Shown: positions 1 to 9,104 of the stretch, in pieces
Layout: each line of letters starts with the position of its first letter
Numbering within the stretch: the stretch's first letter is position 1
Source: JBBROS01 sp038229135
Lineage (GTDB): Bacteria > Pseudomonadota > Alphaproteobacteria > Acetobacterales > Acetobacteraceae
Assembly (NCBI GenBank): GCA_038229135.1
Contig: JBBROS010000030.1
Location: 1 to 45,658, forward strand
Direction of reading: 5' to 3'
DNA: 45,658 nt
The notes under the pieces: generated by a model
What the model was told of the DNA's origin: nothing
The model's input: only the letters and a program-made list of their open reading frames with translations
Database searches by the model: none
Position numbers and translations under genes: made by a program

Positions 1-715
1 CGGCGGCCGCCTCGCCGAAATCCTGCACCACCGCGAACACCACGTCCGCCGTGCGGGCCGCCAGCGCCAGGCCGGGCTCGGACGCCCCTGCCTGCAGGAT
101 CACCGGTCGGCCCTGGGGCGTGCGGCTGGTGTTCAGCGGCCCGCTGACGGTGAAGTAGGGGCCGGCATGGTCCAGCCGGTGCACCTTGGCCGGGTCGATG
201 TATTGGCCCGTGGCCCGGTCGGCCACCACGGCGCCGTCCTCCCACCCGTCCCACAGCCCGCACACGACGTCCACGAACTCCTCGGCCACCTTGTAGCGCT
301 CGTCATGCGGAGGGTGCCGGCGCCCGAAATTGCTGGCGCCGTCGGGGTTGGAGGATGTCACCGCGTTCCACGCCGCCCGCCCGCAGCTGATGTGGTCGAG
401 CGAGGCGAACGCACGCGCCACGGTGAACGGCTCGTTGTAGGTGGTCGACGAGGTGGCGCCCAGGCCGACATGGGTGGTGGTCGCGGCCAACGCGGCCAGC
501 ATGGTGATGGGCTCGAGCCGCGTGGTGAACGACGGATGGGCGCCGGGGTCGGCCGAGAGCCCGTCACCCAGGAACAACAGGTCGAACCGGCCCCGCTCGG
601 CGGTGCGCGCGATGGCTTGCACCACGGGCAGGCTCTCGAACGTGTCGAAGGCCCCCGGCATGCGCCAGCCCGCGATGTGGTTGCCGGTGCCGAGCACGAA
701 CACGCCCAGATGCAT
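1..715 (-). CDS. NtaA/DmoA-type flavin monooxygenase, C-terminus cut by window edge
   Basis: Class C flavin-dependent (luciferase-like) monooxygenase of the NtaA/SnaA/DszA group. These two-component enzymes use reduced FMN from a separate reductase to oxidise amines or organosulfur compounds. The first 238 residues are present, out of roughly 430-450 usual. It opens with MHLGVFVLGTGNHIAGWRMP; LDHISCGRAAWNAVTS near residue 120 and SRTPQGRPVILQAGASEPG near 205 are the hallmark segments. The ATG at 715 is chosen because the family N-terminus begins there. It is the last visible gene of a minus-strand operon, 47 nt after the preceding monooxygenase. The true substrate cannot be read from sequence. 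Confidence 0.85.
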   Translation of the reverse strand, partial: MHLGVFVLGTGNHIAGWRMPGAFDTFESLPVVQAIARTAERGRFDLLFLGDGLSADPGAHPSFTTRLEPITMLAALAATTTHVGLGATSSTTYNEPFTVARAFASLDHISCGRAAWNAVTSSNPDGASNFGRRHPPHDERYKVAEEFVDVVCGLWDGWEDGAVVADRATGQYIDPAKVHRLDHAGPYFTVSGPLNTSRTPQGRPVILQAGASEPGLALAARTADVVFAVVQDFGEAAA

Positions 716-758
716 GCGCCGGCCCGCCTCACCCGCGGCTCTCCCAGTGGCAGGCCCG

Positions 759-801
759 ACCCTCATCCCCTTGCGAGAGAAGACTGGGAGGGGGGGTGGT
801 C
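759..801. repeat. Dispersed palindromic repeat A, copy 1
   Basis: GC-rich imperfect palindrome: a CCCTCATCCCCTTGCGAGAG arm followed by a GGGAGGGGGG arm. Four similar elements occur at 24803-24849, 40117-40160, 41391-41424 and 44326-44387. This copy contains the stop codon of the short luciferase-family gene and encodes its last residues. Confidence 0.7.
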
Positions 802-1686
802 AACCGCGCCGGCTTTGGCCGCAAACGGGCTGACGGGGATCGGCAACCCCAACCGTCCCCGCAACGTATCGCGCCCCTCGCCACGAGACCGCGCCCCGAC
901 CTCGTCCAGCCGATCGGCCGGCACGAGGAAGCCGTCCGCCGCCCAACCCGTCGCCCGGCCGGCCGCCGCGTCCGCTCCGCCCGCGGGCAGATCCGGCAGG
1001 ATCGCGAGGGCCGCACGCGGCCGGCCGTTCGCCTGCAGGCGCGCCGCCATGTCCCGCTCCAGCGCCTCCGCCTCGGCCATCGTCAACGCACCCGGGAACA
1101 GCACGTCCCCCCACCGCGCCGCAAGCGCCCGCACGCCGTTCCCCACGCCATCCCACACGCGATCTCGGGGGCCGGACAAGGCCAGCACCGGCTTGCCCTG
1201 CGGCGACCGCGTCACGTTCAACGGCCCGCGCACGCGGTAATGCGCGCCACGGTGGTCGAGCACATGCACGCGATCCCGGTCGAGATACAGGCCCGACGCC
1301 TTGTCCCGCAGCAGCGCACCCTCCTCCCACCCATCCCACAGCCCGTGGACCACCTCGAGGAACTCCCCGATCCGCGCCTCGCCCCCTCCCTCTTCCTCGC
1401 CCGGCGCCGCCGTCGTCCCATGCCAGCCGCACCGCCCCCGCGCCACGTGGTCCAACGCCGCGAACCGCCGGGCGACCGTGTAGGGCGGGTGCGACATCGG
1501 CATCGCGCCGATCAGGCCGATCCGCGAGGTGATGGCGCCAAGGGCCGCCATCAGCGCCGTCGTTTCCAGAACGCCCCCGTCCGGCAACAACAAGGCGTCG
1601 AACCCCGCCGCCTCGGCCCGGCGTGCGGCGGCAACCGCATCCCGATAACCAACTCCCGCCGCCAGCACTGCCACGAGCCGGGTCAA
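763..1686 (-). CDS. Short NtaA-like luciferase-family oxidoreductase
   Basis: A 307-residue protein related to its two neighbours, but about 100 residues shorter than the 415-aa one. It begins at a TTG that overlaps the upstream stop (TTGA). The barrel start (AAARRAEAAGFDALLLPDGG) and the segment RSPQGKPVLALSGPRDR are recognisable. The usual Gly-Arg-x-x-Trp-Asn-x-Val-Thr stretch has decayed to GRCGWHGTTAAP, so FMN or substrate binding may be altered. The C-terminal tail (DHPPSQSSLARG) is encoded by a dispersed palindromic repeat that supplies the stop codon. It could be an active divergent monooxygenase or a degenerating paralogue. Confidence 0.75.
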   Translation of the reverse strand: MTRLVAVLAAGVGYRDAVAAARRAEAAGFDALLLPDGGVLETTALMAALGAITSRIGLIGAMPMSHPPYTVARRFAALDHVARGRCGWHGTTAAPGEEEGGGEARIGEFLEVVHGLWDGWEEGALLRDKASGLYLDRDRVHVLDHRGAHYRVRGPLNVTRSPQGKPVLALSGPRDRVWDGVGNGVRALAARWGDVLFPGALTMAEAEALERDMAARLQANGRPRAALAILPDLPAGGADAAAGRATGWAADGFLVPADRLDEVGARSRGEGRDTLRGRLGLPIPVSPFAAKAGAVDHPPSQSSLARG

Positions 1687-2930
1687 GGCGTCGCGACGCC
1701 GAGGCTCTCGCGCAGCGTCGTGCCCTCGTACTCCTTGCGGAAGATGCCGCGCCGCTGCAACTCCGGCACCACCAGGTCCACGAACTGCTCCAACGGCTTG
1801 GGATAATGCGCGAAAAGGAGGTTGAACCCGTCGCACGCCCCGGCCTCGAGCCATGCCTGCATGTCGTCGGCCAGCATCGCCGGGGTGCCCCACAACACCC
1901 GGTGCGCCTGCGACATGCCAAGCACACGGCCGATCTGCCGGATGCTGAGCCCCCGCTTCCCCATCGCGATGATCATGTCCTGCCGCGCCCGGGCCGCGTT
2001 GCTGGGCGGCAGCTCCGGCAACGGCCCGTCAGGGTCATGGGCGTGGATGTCCAGCCCGCCGCAAAGCCGCGCCACGCTGCGCATCCCGATGCCGTCATCC
2101 ACCAGGTCCCGCAGCCGCTCGTATTCCGCCCGCGCCTCCGCCTCCGTCTCCGCCACGATCGGCATGATCCCCGGCAGCACCACCACGTCGCCCGGCGCCC
2201 GGCCATGCCGCACCGCCCGGGCGCGGAGGTCGGCGCAGAAGGCCTGGCCTTCGGCGATCGTGGTCTGCGCCGTGAACACCATCTCGGCGCTTCGGGCCGC
2301 CAGCTCCATCCCCACGCCGGACGAGCCGGCCTGCGCCACCACCGGACGCCCCTGTGGGGACCGCGCGACGTCGAGCGCGCCCCGCACCGTGAAGTGCTCG
2401 CCCCGATGGTCGAGCGCCTCGCCATCCCAAAGCCCCCGAACCACGTCGAAGAACTCGGACGCCCGATCGTACCGTGCCCCATGCTCCAGATGCGCGTCGA
2501 AGCCGTAATTCAGCGCCTCGTCCTCGGCCTGGCTCGTAACCAGGTTCCATCCCACCCGGCCGCCGCTCACCTGGTCGATGGTGGCGAAGCGCCGGGCGAG
2601 GTCGAACGGCTCGTGATACGTCGTGGTGCAGGTGGACACGAGGCCGATATGCGACGTGAGCGCCGCCAGCGCCGCGATGGCCGTCACGGGCTCGATATGG
2701 CACTGCCGCCCGTTGCGGACGTTGAACGGCTGCGTGCCGTGCAGCCCGGCGCTGCCCACCACCGCCGCGCTGTCCTGGAAGAACATGGCATCCAGCCGGC
2801 CGCGCTCGGCCACCTGGGCCATGTGGGCCAGCATGCCGAAATCCATGTCCGACGTCGGCACCGCGTCCGGGTGCCGCCAGCCTGTCGGGTGGCAGCCGGG
2901 CACGCTCATGAACGCACCGAAGTGCAGCAT
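1683..2930 (-). CDS. NtaA/SnaA/DszA-family FMN-dependent monooxygenase
   Basis: Complete 415-residue luciferase-like monooxygenase of the nitrilotriacetate/dimethyl-sulfide monooxygenase group. It should need FMNH2 from a separate flavin reductase, which is not in this window. Visible signatures are IDQVSGGRVGWNLVTSQ at about residues 115-131, RSPQGRPVVAQAGSSGVG near 210, and a C-terminal stretch ending ELQRRGIFRKEYEGTTLRE that is typical of the family. The ATG at 2930 is chosen because MLHFGAFM matches the family N-terminus and sits 1 nt after the stop of the upstream peptidase-like gene. Its own stop overlaps the next gene's TTG start. The substrate is unknown. Confidence 0.9.
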   Translation of the reverse strand: MLHFGAFMSVPGCHPTGWRHPDAVPTSDMDFGMLAHMAQVAERGRLDAMFFQDSAAVVGSAGLHGTQPFNVRNGRQCHIEPVTAIAALAALTSHIGLVSTCTTTYHEPFDLARRFATIDQVSGGRVGWNLVTSQAEDEALNYGFDAHLEHGARYDRASEFFDVVRGLWDGEALDHRGEHFTVRGALDVARSPQGRPVVAQAGSSGVGMELAARSAEMVFTAQTTIAEGQAFCADLRARAVRHGRAPGDVVVLPGIMPIVAETEAEARAEYERLRDLVDDGIGMRSVARLCGGLDIHAHDPDGPLPELPPSNAARARQDMIIAMGKRGLSIRQIGRVLGMSQAHRVLWGTPAMLADDMQAWLEAGACDGFNLLFAHYPKPLEQFVDLVVPELQRRGIFRKEYEGTTLRESLGVATP

Positions 2931-2931
2931 C

Positions 2932-4584
2932 CTACCCAAGGGCGGCGTCCAGCGCGCGGTTGGCCTGGCGGAGCGCGTGCTGCAGCCGGTTCTGCGCGCG
3001 TGTGGCATCCACCATGGCAAACGGCAGCAGGTCGGCCGGGGTGGACGCGAGCGCCCGGATCGGGTCCAGCACGGGCCACGGTGCCTGCGGGAGGGCCGGG
3101 TCGTGCAGGAAGCGGTCGCCGTTCGTGTAATCCATCGGCACCAGCGCGCGGGAGAGCTGCATCAGCGCCCGGTTGGCCCGCTCGGGCGCGACCGCCGACG
3201 TGCGCAGCCGGATCGCCTTGTCGCGCAACGCGGCCGTGGCTTCGATCAGCGGCGTCAACGGCAACGGGCCGTCCAGCTTCGCGAGAGTCGCCAGCAGCGC
3301 CTCGGCATGGGCCGCGTAGTCGAGCGGCAGCACCTCCTCCGTCAGCAGCCGCCACAGCACCCGCACGAACACCCGCGTGTCGCGCACGAGGTTCGCTTCG
3401 TCGATCTTGTCCAGCGTGTCGCCCGGCGTGTGCCACCACCAGCCGAGCGCGTTGCGCATCTTGAGGTCGGACGGCGGCTGGTGGCTCAGGCTCCCCAACA
3501 TGCTCGGGATGCCAACGCCCCAGAACGTCATGTCGCTGTTGCGGGCGTTGCGCTTGCCTTCGTGCAGACCGTTCGTTTCGGCCCTGATCGCCTCGGCGGC
3601 AACCGCCACCAGCTCGGCCGCGGCCGCCGCCTCGCTCAGCACCGTGGCCCCCACGCCGCCGGTGCTGTCCACATTGACGTGCACCGCGCACCGCGTCTCG
3701 AGCTCGTCCCAATGGTTGTCCACATACCAGCTTGAGCCCGAATACCGGCCGTGCGAGTGGCCCGACCAGAAGCAGAGCCGCAACCCCCGGCGCCATGCGG
3801 TTCGGCCTTCGGCCAACACCCGCGCACACTCCACCATGGTCGCGTTGGCGCTGCCGTTGTCCATCACCCCGAAATACCAGGTGTCGTGGTGGCCGCTGAA
3901 CAGCACGAACGGGCCACCCGCCGCCGCCGCATCCATCTCCGCCACCAGGATCGGCGTGGGGCGCCAGCCGGTGTCCACCGCTGCGTGCAGCGTCACGCGC
4001 GGCGCCTCCCCGGCCGCCAGCCGACCCCGCAGCGCGCTCCCATCGGCCTGCGACACGGTGCACGCCACGCTGGTGGGCAGCTCCGCCAAGGTCGACAGGC
4101 CGGGGCTGCCCCACACCGGGGAAATGCACATCTCGTGCAGGTGCTCGTGCGGGCTGATGTGCAACTGCCCCGCCGCTCCGCCCCGGCGTGCCCGGTCCGC
4201 AACCGCCGGGCTCGCGATCCCCTCGGCGAGGACGATCGTGCCGTGCAGCGGCCCCGCCTGGGCGAACTCGGCCGCGGTGCCCTCCCCGACATAGACGAGC
4301 CGCCCCGTGAGGCCGCCTGGGGGGGACGGCAGGCTGAAGGAGTGCGTGATGGCCTGCAGCTCCACCCCGTCAGCCTCCACGCGCGCCGCACCAGGCAGGC
4401 TGATATAGGCGTCGTGGCTCAAGAGCCGGGTGCGGTAGCCGAAGCCGTCGAGCTGCGCCCGGATCGCCTTCATGCTGGCCAGCTCGTCCGGCGTGCCCGA
4501 GAGCTTCATGCGCTCGGCCATGACCCCGCATGTGGCCATGAGCCGGACGCCATCGACCAGATCGACTGTGGCTTGAGCGGTCAA
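2932..4584 (-). CDS. M28-family peptidase-like protein with altered metal site
   Basis: A 550-residue protein with a PA-like insert (about residues 90-200) and a peptidase M28 fold. The first metal ligands are visible in SGHHDTW (residues 230-236), the bridging Asp in MDNGSAN (242), a later Asp in VDSTGG (306) and the last His in WWWHTPGD (385). Where M28 aminopeptidases have Glu-Glu, this protein reads FWSGHSHGRYSGSSW (272-286). The general-base Glu is therefore missing, or this is a distinct subgroup. There is no signal peptide. It is the first gene of the monooxygenase operon, so it may hydrolyse an amide or peptide-like substrate before oxidation; that role is inference. Confidence 0.8.
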   Translation of the reverse strand: MTAQATVDLVDGVRLMATCGVMAERMKLSGTPDELASMKAIRAQLDGFGYRTRLLSHDAYISLPGAARVEADGVELQAITHSFSLPSPPGGLTGRLVYVGEGTAAEFAQAGPLHGTIVLAEGIASPAVADRARRGGAAGQLHISPHEHLHEMCISPVWGSPGLSTLAELPTSVACTVSQADGSALRGRLAAGEAPRVTLHAAVDTGWRPTPILVAEMDAAAAGGPFVLFSGHHDTWYFGVMDNGSANATMVECARVLAEGRTAWRRGLRLCFWSGHSHGRYSGSSWYVDNHWDELETRCAVHVNVDSTGGVGATVLSEAAAAAELVAVAAEAIRAETNGLHEGKRNARNSDMTFWGVGIPSMLGSLSHQPPSDLKMRNALGWWWHTPGDTLDKIDEANLVRDTRVFVRVLWRLLTEEVLPLDYAAHAEALLATLAKLDGPLPLTPLIEATAALRDKAIRLRTSAVAPERANRALMQLSRALVPMDYTNGDRFLHDPALPQAPWPVLDPIRALASTPADLLPFAMVDATRAQNRLQHALRQANRALDAALG

Positions 4585-4833
4585 ATCGGCACCCGATGCT
4601 GGCTAAGCCGAACATCATGCACAGTCCATGCCCCACGGAAAGGGCCGGCCGTGCCGGTCGAACATGAACGCGGCACCTGAGCCGGTCCAAGCGACGATAC
4701 CGCAGAGCAGGATCTTGATACGCCGTGCACCGGCCACCGGGCTGAGCGCGCTCTGTTGCGCGCAAGGGGTGCCTGACCTACGACCCGAGTGTTTTCTGAC
4801 CCACTCGCCCGAGCATCTGACTCGTCAGAGAAT
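4585..4833. other. Intergenic, no gene seen
   Basis: About 250 nt between tRNA-Arg and the start of the peptidase-like operon, both on the minus strand, so it should hold the operon's promoter. A weak 5-bp inverted repeat (TCTGA/TCAGA, 4816-4829) lies just past the tRNA; it is too weak to call a terminator. I see no convincing open frame or promoter. Confidence 0.5.
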
Positions 4834-4910
<77 letters not shown>

Positions 4911-4920
4911 GTGGCACCCG

Positions 4921-5964
4921 TCATAGCCCGCCCGCCCCCGCCTGCCAAGCGGCGGCTGCGATGTCGGCACCCGAGGGCAGGAACCCAGCCGGGTCGTCCA
5001 TCCAGGCCAGCACGTCCCGCGTCGGCGCCGCACGCCCGCGGTCGCGTAGCAGCAGGTGGTAGCCGGCCGGGTAGTAGGCCCGGCGCACGGCGGGCGGCAT
5101 GCGCGCCCAGGCCCGCGCGGTGGCATCTGCCGGCACCAGCGTGTCCCGCGCGCCATACAGCACCAGCGCGGGTGCCCGCAGCCGGGGCGCGGCCGCCTGG
5201 GCCAGGTCCATGGCGTCCGTCAGGCCCCGCAAGGCGTCGAACCGGGTGCGCCTGATCGTCAGCGGGTCCCGCGCGAGGCGGATCAGCGCGTCCCGGTTGT
5301 CGCTCGCCATCACGCGCAGCGGCACCTCCGTGCCCGTGACGCTCAGCCCCGGCGCCACGCTGCTCACGAGCCACAGCCCGCTGCTCAGCACCACCCCCAT
5401 CTGCTGCCGCCCCCACACGGCCGGGCTGAGCAGGACCCAACCGGCGACCGGCGGCGCGTCCGGCCGCGCCGCGAGCGTCATTAGCACCGCCCCGCCCATG
5501 CTCTCGCCCATGGCAAACAGCTTCGTGCCCGGATACCGCGCCGCCAGGGTCTGCAACGAGGCCGCTGCATCGTCCGCCAGCTGCTCCGCCCCCGGCCAAC
5601 CGCCCCGCGCCGGCGCTGCCCCGAAGCCCCGTTGGTCCGGCGCGAACATCGCCACCCCGGCCTTCGCGAACGCCTCCCCGGGGATGTCCCACGCATTCTT
5701 GCTGTCGTTGAACCCGTGCAGCGCCAGCACCACCGCCCGCGGCGCCCCATCGGGCAACCAGCGCTTCACCGGCAGCCGCGCGCCATCCCCCATCACGAAC
5801 ACGTCGTCCGCCACGAGCGCCGTCTCGGGCAGCGGCGGCAGCTCCACCCCGTAGCGCGGCAGACCAGTGCAGGACACGAGCCCCCCCGCGAGCAGGGCGA
5901 CCGCAAGGAGCAGGAGCGCCGCGCGCCGGGCGAAGGTTGAACTCACAGCCGCCAGGGTTATCAT
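4921..5964 (-). CDS. Lipoprotein alpha/beta hydrolase (monoglyceride lipase/lysophospholipase-like)
   Basis: A 347-residue serine hydrolase predicted to be anchored in the envelope as a lipoprotein. The N-terminus has a basic stretch, a hydrophobic segment (LLLLAVALLAGG) and a lipobox ending in Cys32 (LVSC). The ATG at 5964 is chosen because it starts this signal peptide. The hydrolase core shows LALHGFNDSKNAW, the nucleophile elbow GESMGGA, an acid in YGARDTLVP and the catalytic His in GYHLLLRDRG. This matches the Hydrolase_4/monoacylglycerol lipase group, which cleaves fatty-acyl esters of glycerol or lysophospholipids. It is divergent from the CHCC-polA pair; 48 nt separate the two starts. 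Confidence 0.88.
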   Translation of the reverse strand: MITLAAVSSTFARRAALLLLAVALLAGGLVSCTGLPRYGVELPPLPETALVADDVFVMGDGARLPVKRWLPDGAPRAVVLALHGFNDSKNAWDIPGEAFAKAGVAMFAPDQRGFGAAPARGGWPGAEQLADDAAASLQTLAARYPGTKLFAMGESMGGAVLMTLAARPDAPPVAGWVLLSPAVWGRQQMGVVLSSGLWLVSSVAPGLSVTGTEVPLRVMASDNRDALIRLARDPLTIRRTRFDALRGLTDAMDLAQAAAPRLRAPALVLYGARDTLVPADATARAWARMPPAVRRAYYPAGYHLLLRDRGRAAPTRDVLAWMDDPAGFLPSGADIAAAAWQAGAGGL

Positions 5965-6012
5965 CCCGGCACCGCCCACGCCACTCACGCCTTCACGAAC
6001 GGACCCCCCTTC

Positions 6013-6231
6013 ATGGCCGGCCCCACCCCCATCGGCTCCGACACGCCCCACCCCGAGCTCGGCTTGACCGAGACCCTCCACGTCGACAGCCGCACGGTGG
6101 CCTGCGACGGCGGCGACGGCCCGCTCGGCCACCCGCGCGTGTGGCTGCACATCGAGCACCGGCAGACCTTCTGCCCCTGGTGCTCCCGCATCTACGTGCT
6201 GAACGAAGGCGCCGGCGACGACGGGCACTGA
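6013..6231 (+). CDS. CHCC zinc-finger protein (NDUFS6-like)
   Basis: A 72-residue protein of the zf-CHCC family, related to the mitochondrial complex I subunit NDUFS6. The zinc ligands are visible as Cys31, His40 (GHPRVWL), Cys54 and Cys57 (FCPWCSRIYVL). In alphaproteobacteria these small proteins are thought to bind Zn and associate with respiratory complex I; the exact role here is inferred. Its stop is 1 nt upstream of polA, so the two genes are probably co-transcribed. Confidence 0.9.
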   Translation: MAGPTPIGSDTPHPELGLTETLHVDSRTVACDGGDGPLGHPRVWLHIEHRQTFCPWCSRIYVLNEGAGDDGH

Positions 6232-6232
6232 G

Positions 6233-9061
6233 ATGGACCTGGTGCCCGACACTGTCCCGGATGCCTTGCCCGAGACCATCCCCGAGCCCCCGCCCGAAGC
6301 GGCCTCGAGCGCGCCCCCGCACCTGATCCTGATCGACGGCTCGGGCTTCATCTTCCGCGCCTTCCACGCCCTGCCGCCCATGACCCGTGCCGACGGCTTG
6401 CCCGTCAACGCCGTGTTCGGCTTCACCAACATGCTCGCGCGCCTGCTCGCCAACCACGAGGGCACCCACCTGGCCGTGGTGTTCGATGCCGGGCGCACCA
6501 CCTTCCGCAACGACCTCTATGCCGACTACAAGGCCCACCGCCCCGAGCCGCCGGACGAGCTGATCCCGCAATTCGCACTCGTGCGGGATGCCACCGCCGC
6601 CTTCGGGGTGCACGCCATCGAGCTCGCCACATGGGAGGCCGACGACCTCATCGCGAGCTACGCCTGCGAGGCCACGCGCGCCGGGTTCCGCACGACCATC
6701 GTGAGCTCGGACAAGGACCTGATGCAGCTGGTGGACGACCAGGTGATGATGCAGGACCCCATCAAGCAGAAGCCGATCGGGCCGGCCGAAGTCATGGAGA
6801 AGTTCGGCGTGCCCCCCGCCCAGGTGGTGGAGGTGCAGGCGCTGATGGGCGACAGCGTGGACAACGTCCCGGGCGTCCCGGGCATCGGGCCGAAGACGGC
6901 GGCCCAGCTGATCCAGGAGTTCGGCACCGTGGAGGCCGTGCTCGCCGCCGCCCCCGCCATGAAGCCCGGCAAGCGCCGCGACGTGCTGATGGCCCACGCC
7001 GACGCCGCACGCATCAGCCGCCGCCTGGTGGAACTGTGCTGCGAGGTGCCGCTGCCCATGACGCTGGACGACCTGGTGCTGCGGGAGCCGGACCGCCCCA
7101 CCCTCGTCGCCTGGCTCCACGGCATGGGCTTCGCCAGCACCGTCCGCCGCCTCGGCCTCAATGGACCCGCCGCCCTGCCCACGCCCGACCCGGCCCCGTC
7201 GCCCGCCGAGCAGCCCCCCTTCGGCCCCTATGAGACCGTGACGGACCGCACGCGCCTCGAACACTGGATCGCCGAAGCCACGCGCCTCGGCATGGTGGCG
7301 CTGGACACCCAGAGCGACTCGCCGGACCCGCTCCGCGCCACCCTCATCGGCGTGGCACTCGCAACGGGCCTGGGCCGCGCCTGCTACGTCCCCCTCCGCC
7401 ACGTGAACGCCCCCCCCGCCCAGCTGCTCCTCGAGGGGGACGCACCCCCGGCGCCCACCCAGCTCGACCCTGCCGAGGCCCTCGCCCTCCTCCGCCCCCT
7501 GCTCGAGGGCAAGGCGGTCTTGAAGATGATCCACAACGCGAAGCCGGACCTGGTCGTCCTAGCCGGCGCCGGCATCGCCGTGGCCCCGGTCGACGACACC
7601 ATGCTCGTCAGCTACGCCCAGGCCACGGGCGCACACGGCCACGGGCTGGACGAGCTCGCCCTCAAGCACCTCGGCCACAAGCCCACCAGCCTCGACAGCA
7701 TCACCGGGACGGGCCGCGCCCGCATCCCGTTCGCCCAGGTCCCGCTCGACCGCGCCACCGCCTACGCCGCCGAGGACGCGGACATCGCCTGGCGCCTCTG
7801 GCCCATGCTGAAACCCCGCCTGCGCGCGGCAAGAAGCCTCGCCATCTACGAGCAGATGGAGCGCCGCCTCGTGCCCGTGCTGATGGCCATGGAGCACGCC
7901 GGCATCCGCGTGGACGAGGCCGTGCTGCGCGACATGAGCATCGAGTTCGCCGGCCGCATGGAAGTGCTCGAGGCCGAGATGCACGGCATGGTCGGCCGCC
8001 CCTTCAACCTCGGCAGCCCCAAGGTGCTGGGCGAGATCCTGTTCGACGAGATGAAGCTCCCCGGCGGCCGCCGCACCCCCTCCGGCACCTGGGGCACGGA
8101 TGTCAGCGTGCTGCAGTCGCTCGCCGACGAAGGCCACGCGCTCCCCGCCCGCATCATCGACTGGCGCCAGATCAGCAAGCTCCGCAGCACCTACACCGAA
8201 GCGCTCGTGGAAGAGATCGACCGCACCACCGGCCGCGTCCACACCAGCTACGCCCAGGCCGCGACCAGCACCGGCCGCCTGTCCAGCACCGAACCCAACC
8301 TGCAAAACATCCCCATCCGCACCCAGGAAGGCGCCCGCATCCGGGAGGCCTTCATCGCCGAACCCGGCCACGTGCTCATCAGCGCCGATTACAGCCAGAT
8401 CGAGCTCCGCCTCCTCGCCCACGTGGCCGACATCCCCACGCTGAAGGAAGCCTTCGCGACCGGCCAAGACATCCACGCCCGCACCGCGAGCGAGGTGTTC
8501 GGCGTGCCCATGGAAGGCATGGACGCCAGCACGCGGCGCCGGGCCAAGGCCATCAACTTCGGCATCATCTACGGCATCAGCGCCTTCGGCCTCGCCCGCC
8601 AACTCCAGATCGACGCCGGCGAAGCCCGCCTCTACATCGACGCGTACTTCCAGCGCTACCCCGGCATCCGCACCTACATGGAACGCACCAAGGAACAGGC
8701 CCGCATCGACGGCTACGTGCTGACCCCCTTCGGCCGCCGCTGCTGGGTGCCGGGCATCGCGGAAAAGAACGCGCAGCGCCGCGCCTACGCCGAACGCCAG
8801 GCCATCAACGCCCCCCTCCAGGGCGGAGCCGCCGACGTCATCAAACGCGCCATGGTCCGCCTCCCCGCCGCCCTCCAGGCCGCCAACCTCTCCGCCCGCC
8901 TCCTGCTGCAAGTGCACGACGAACTCCTGCTGGAAGCCCCCGAAGCCGAAGCCGCCGCCACCGCCGCCGTGGCCAAACAGGTCATGGAAGGTGCGGCCAC
9001 CATCAGCGTCCCCCTCGTGGTGGAGACCGGCACGGGCCTGACGTGGGGCAGTGCGCACTGA
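6233..9061 (+). CDS. polA: DNA polymerase I
   Basis: 942 residues, full length, with a Pro/Glu-rich N-terminal extension of about 28 residues. The 5'-3' exonuclease domain (30-310) shows VFDAGRTTFRNDLYADYK, SSDKDLMQL and the helix-hairpin-helix VDNVPGVPGIGPKTAA. The polymerase domain has motif A (SADYSQIELRLLAH), motif B (RRRAKAINFGIIYG) and motif C (QVHDELLLE). The 3'-5' exonuclease domain is present, but its first metal motif reads LDTQSDS (D358, Q360) where Asp-x-Glu is expected. The later DDTML and YAAEDADIAWRLW motifs are intact. It fills gaps in DNA repair and removes RNA primers; proofreading may be reduced. Confidence 0.98.
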   Translation: MDLVPDTVPDALPETIPEPPPEAASSAPPHLILIDGSGFIFRAFHALPPMTRADGLPVNAVFGFTNMLARLLANHEGTHLAVVFDAGRTTFRNDLYADYKAHRPEPPDELIPQFALVRDATAAFGVHAIELATWEADDLIASYACEATRAGFRTTIVSSDKDLMQLVDDQVMMQDPIKQKPIGPAEVMEKFGVPPAQVVEVQALMGDSVDNVPGVPGIGPKTAAQLIQEFGTVEAVLAAAPAMKPGKRRDVLMAHADAARISRRLVELCCEVPLPMTLDDLVLREPDRPTLVAWLHGMGFASTVRRLGLNGPAALPTPDPAPSPAEQPPFGPYETVTDRTRLEHWIAEATRLGMVALDTQSDSPDPLRATLIGVALATGLGRACYVPLRHVNAPPAQLLLEGDAPPAPTQLDPAEALALLRPLLEGKAVLKMIHNAKPDLVVLAGAGIAVAPVDDTMLVSYAQATGAHGHGLDELALKHLGHKPTSLDSITGTGRARIPFAQVPLDRATAYAAEDADIAWRLWPMLKPRLRAARSLAIYEQMERRLVPVLMAMEHAGIRVDEAVLRDMSIEFAGRMEVLEAEMHGMVGRPFNLGSPKVLGEILFDEMKLPGGRRTPSGTWGTDVSVLQSLADEGHALPARIIDWRQISKLRSTYTEALVEEIDRTTGRVHTSYAQAATSTGRLSSTEPNLQNIPIRTQEGARIREAFIAEPGHVLISADYSQIELRLLAHVADIPTLKEAFATGQDIHARTASEVFGVPMEGMDASTRRRAKAINFGIIYGISAFGLARQLQIDAGEARLYIDAYFQRYPGIRTYMERTKEQARIDGYVLTPFGRRCWVPGIAEKNAQRRAYAERQAINAPLQGGAADVIKRAMVRLPAALQAANLSARLLLQVHDELLLEAPEAEAAATAAVAKQVMEGAATISVPLVVETGTGLTWGSAH

Positions 9062-9104
9062 GACACCCTAGCTACCTCAATTTGGCTAAATAGGTTTTAA
9101 GAGC

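Noticed and set aside
7559..9058. Long open frame antisense to polA (about 500 codons)
   Set aside because: It mirrors polA codon bias, is rich in Gly/Ala/His/Val, shows no family motif and lies wholly inside a certain gene.
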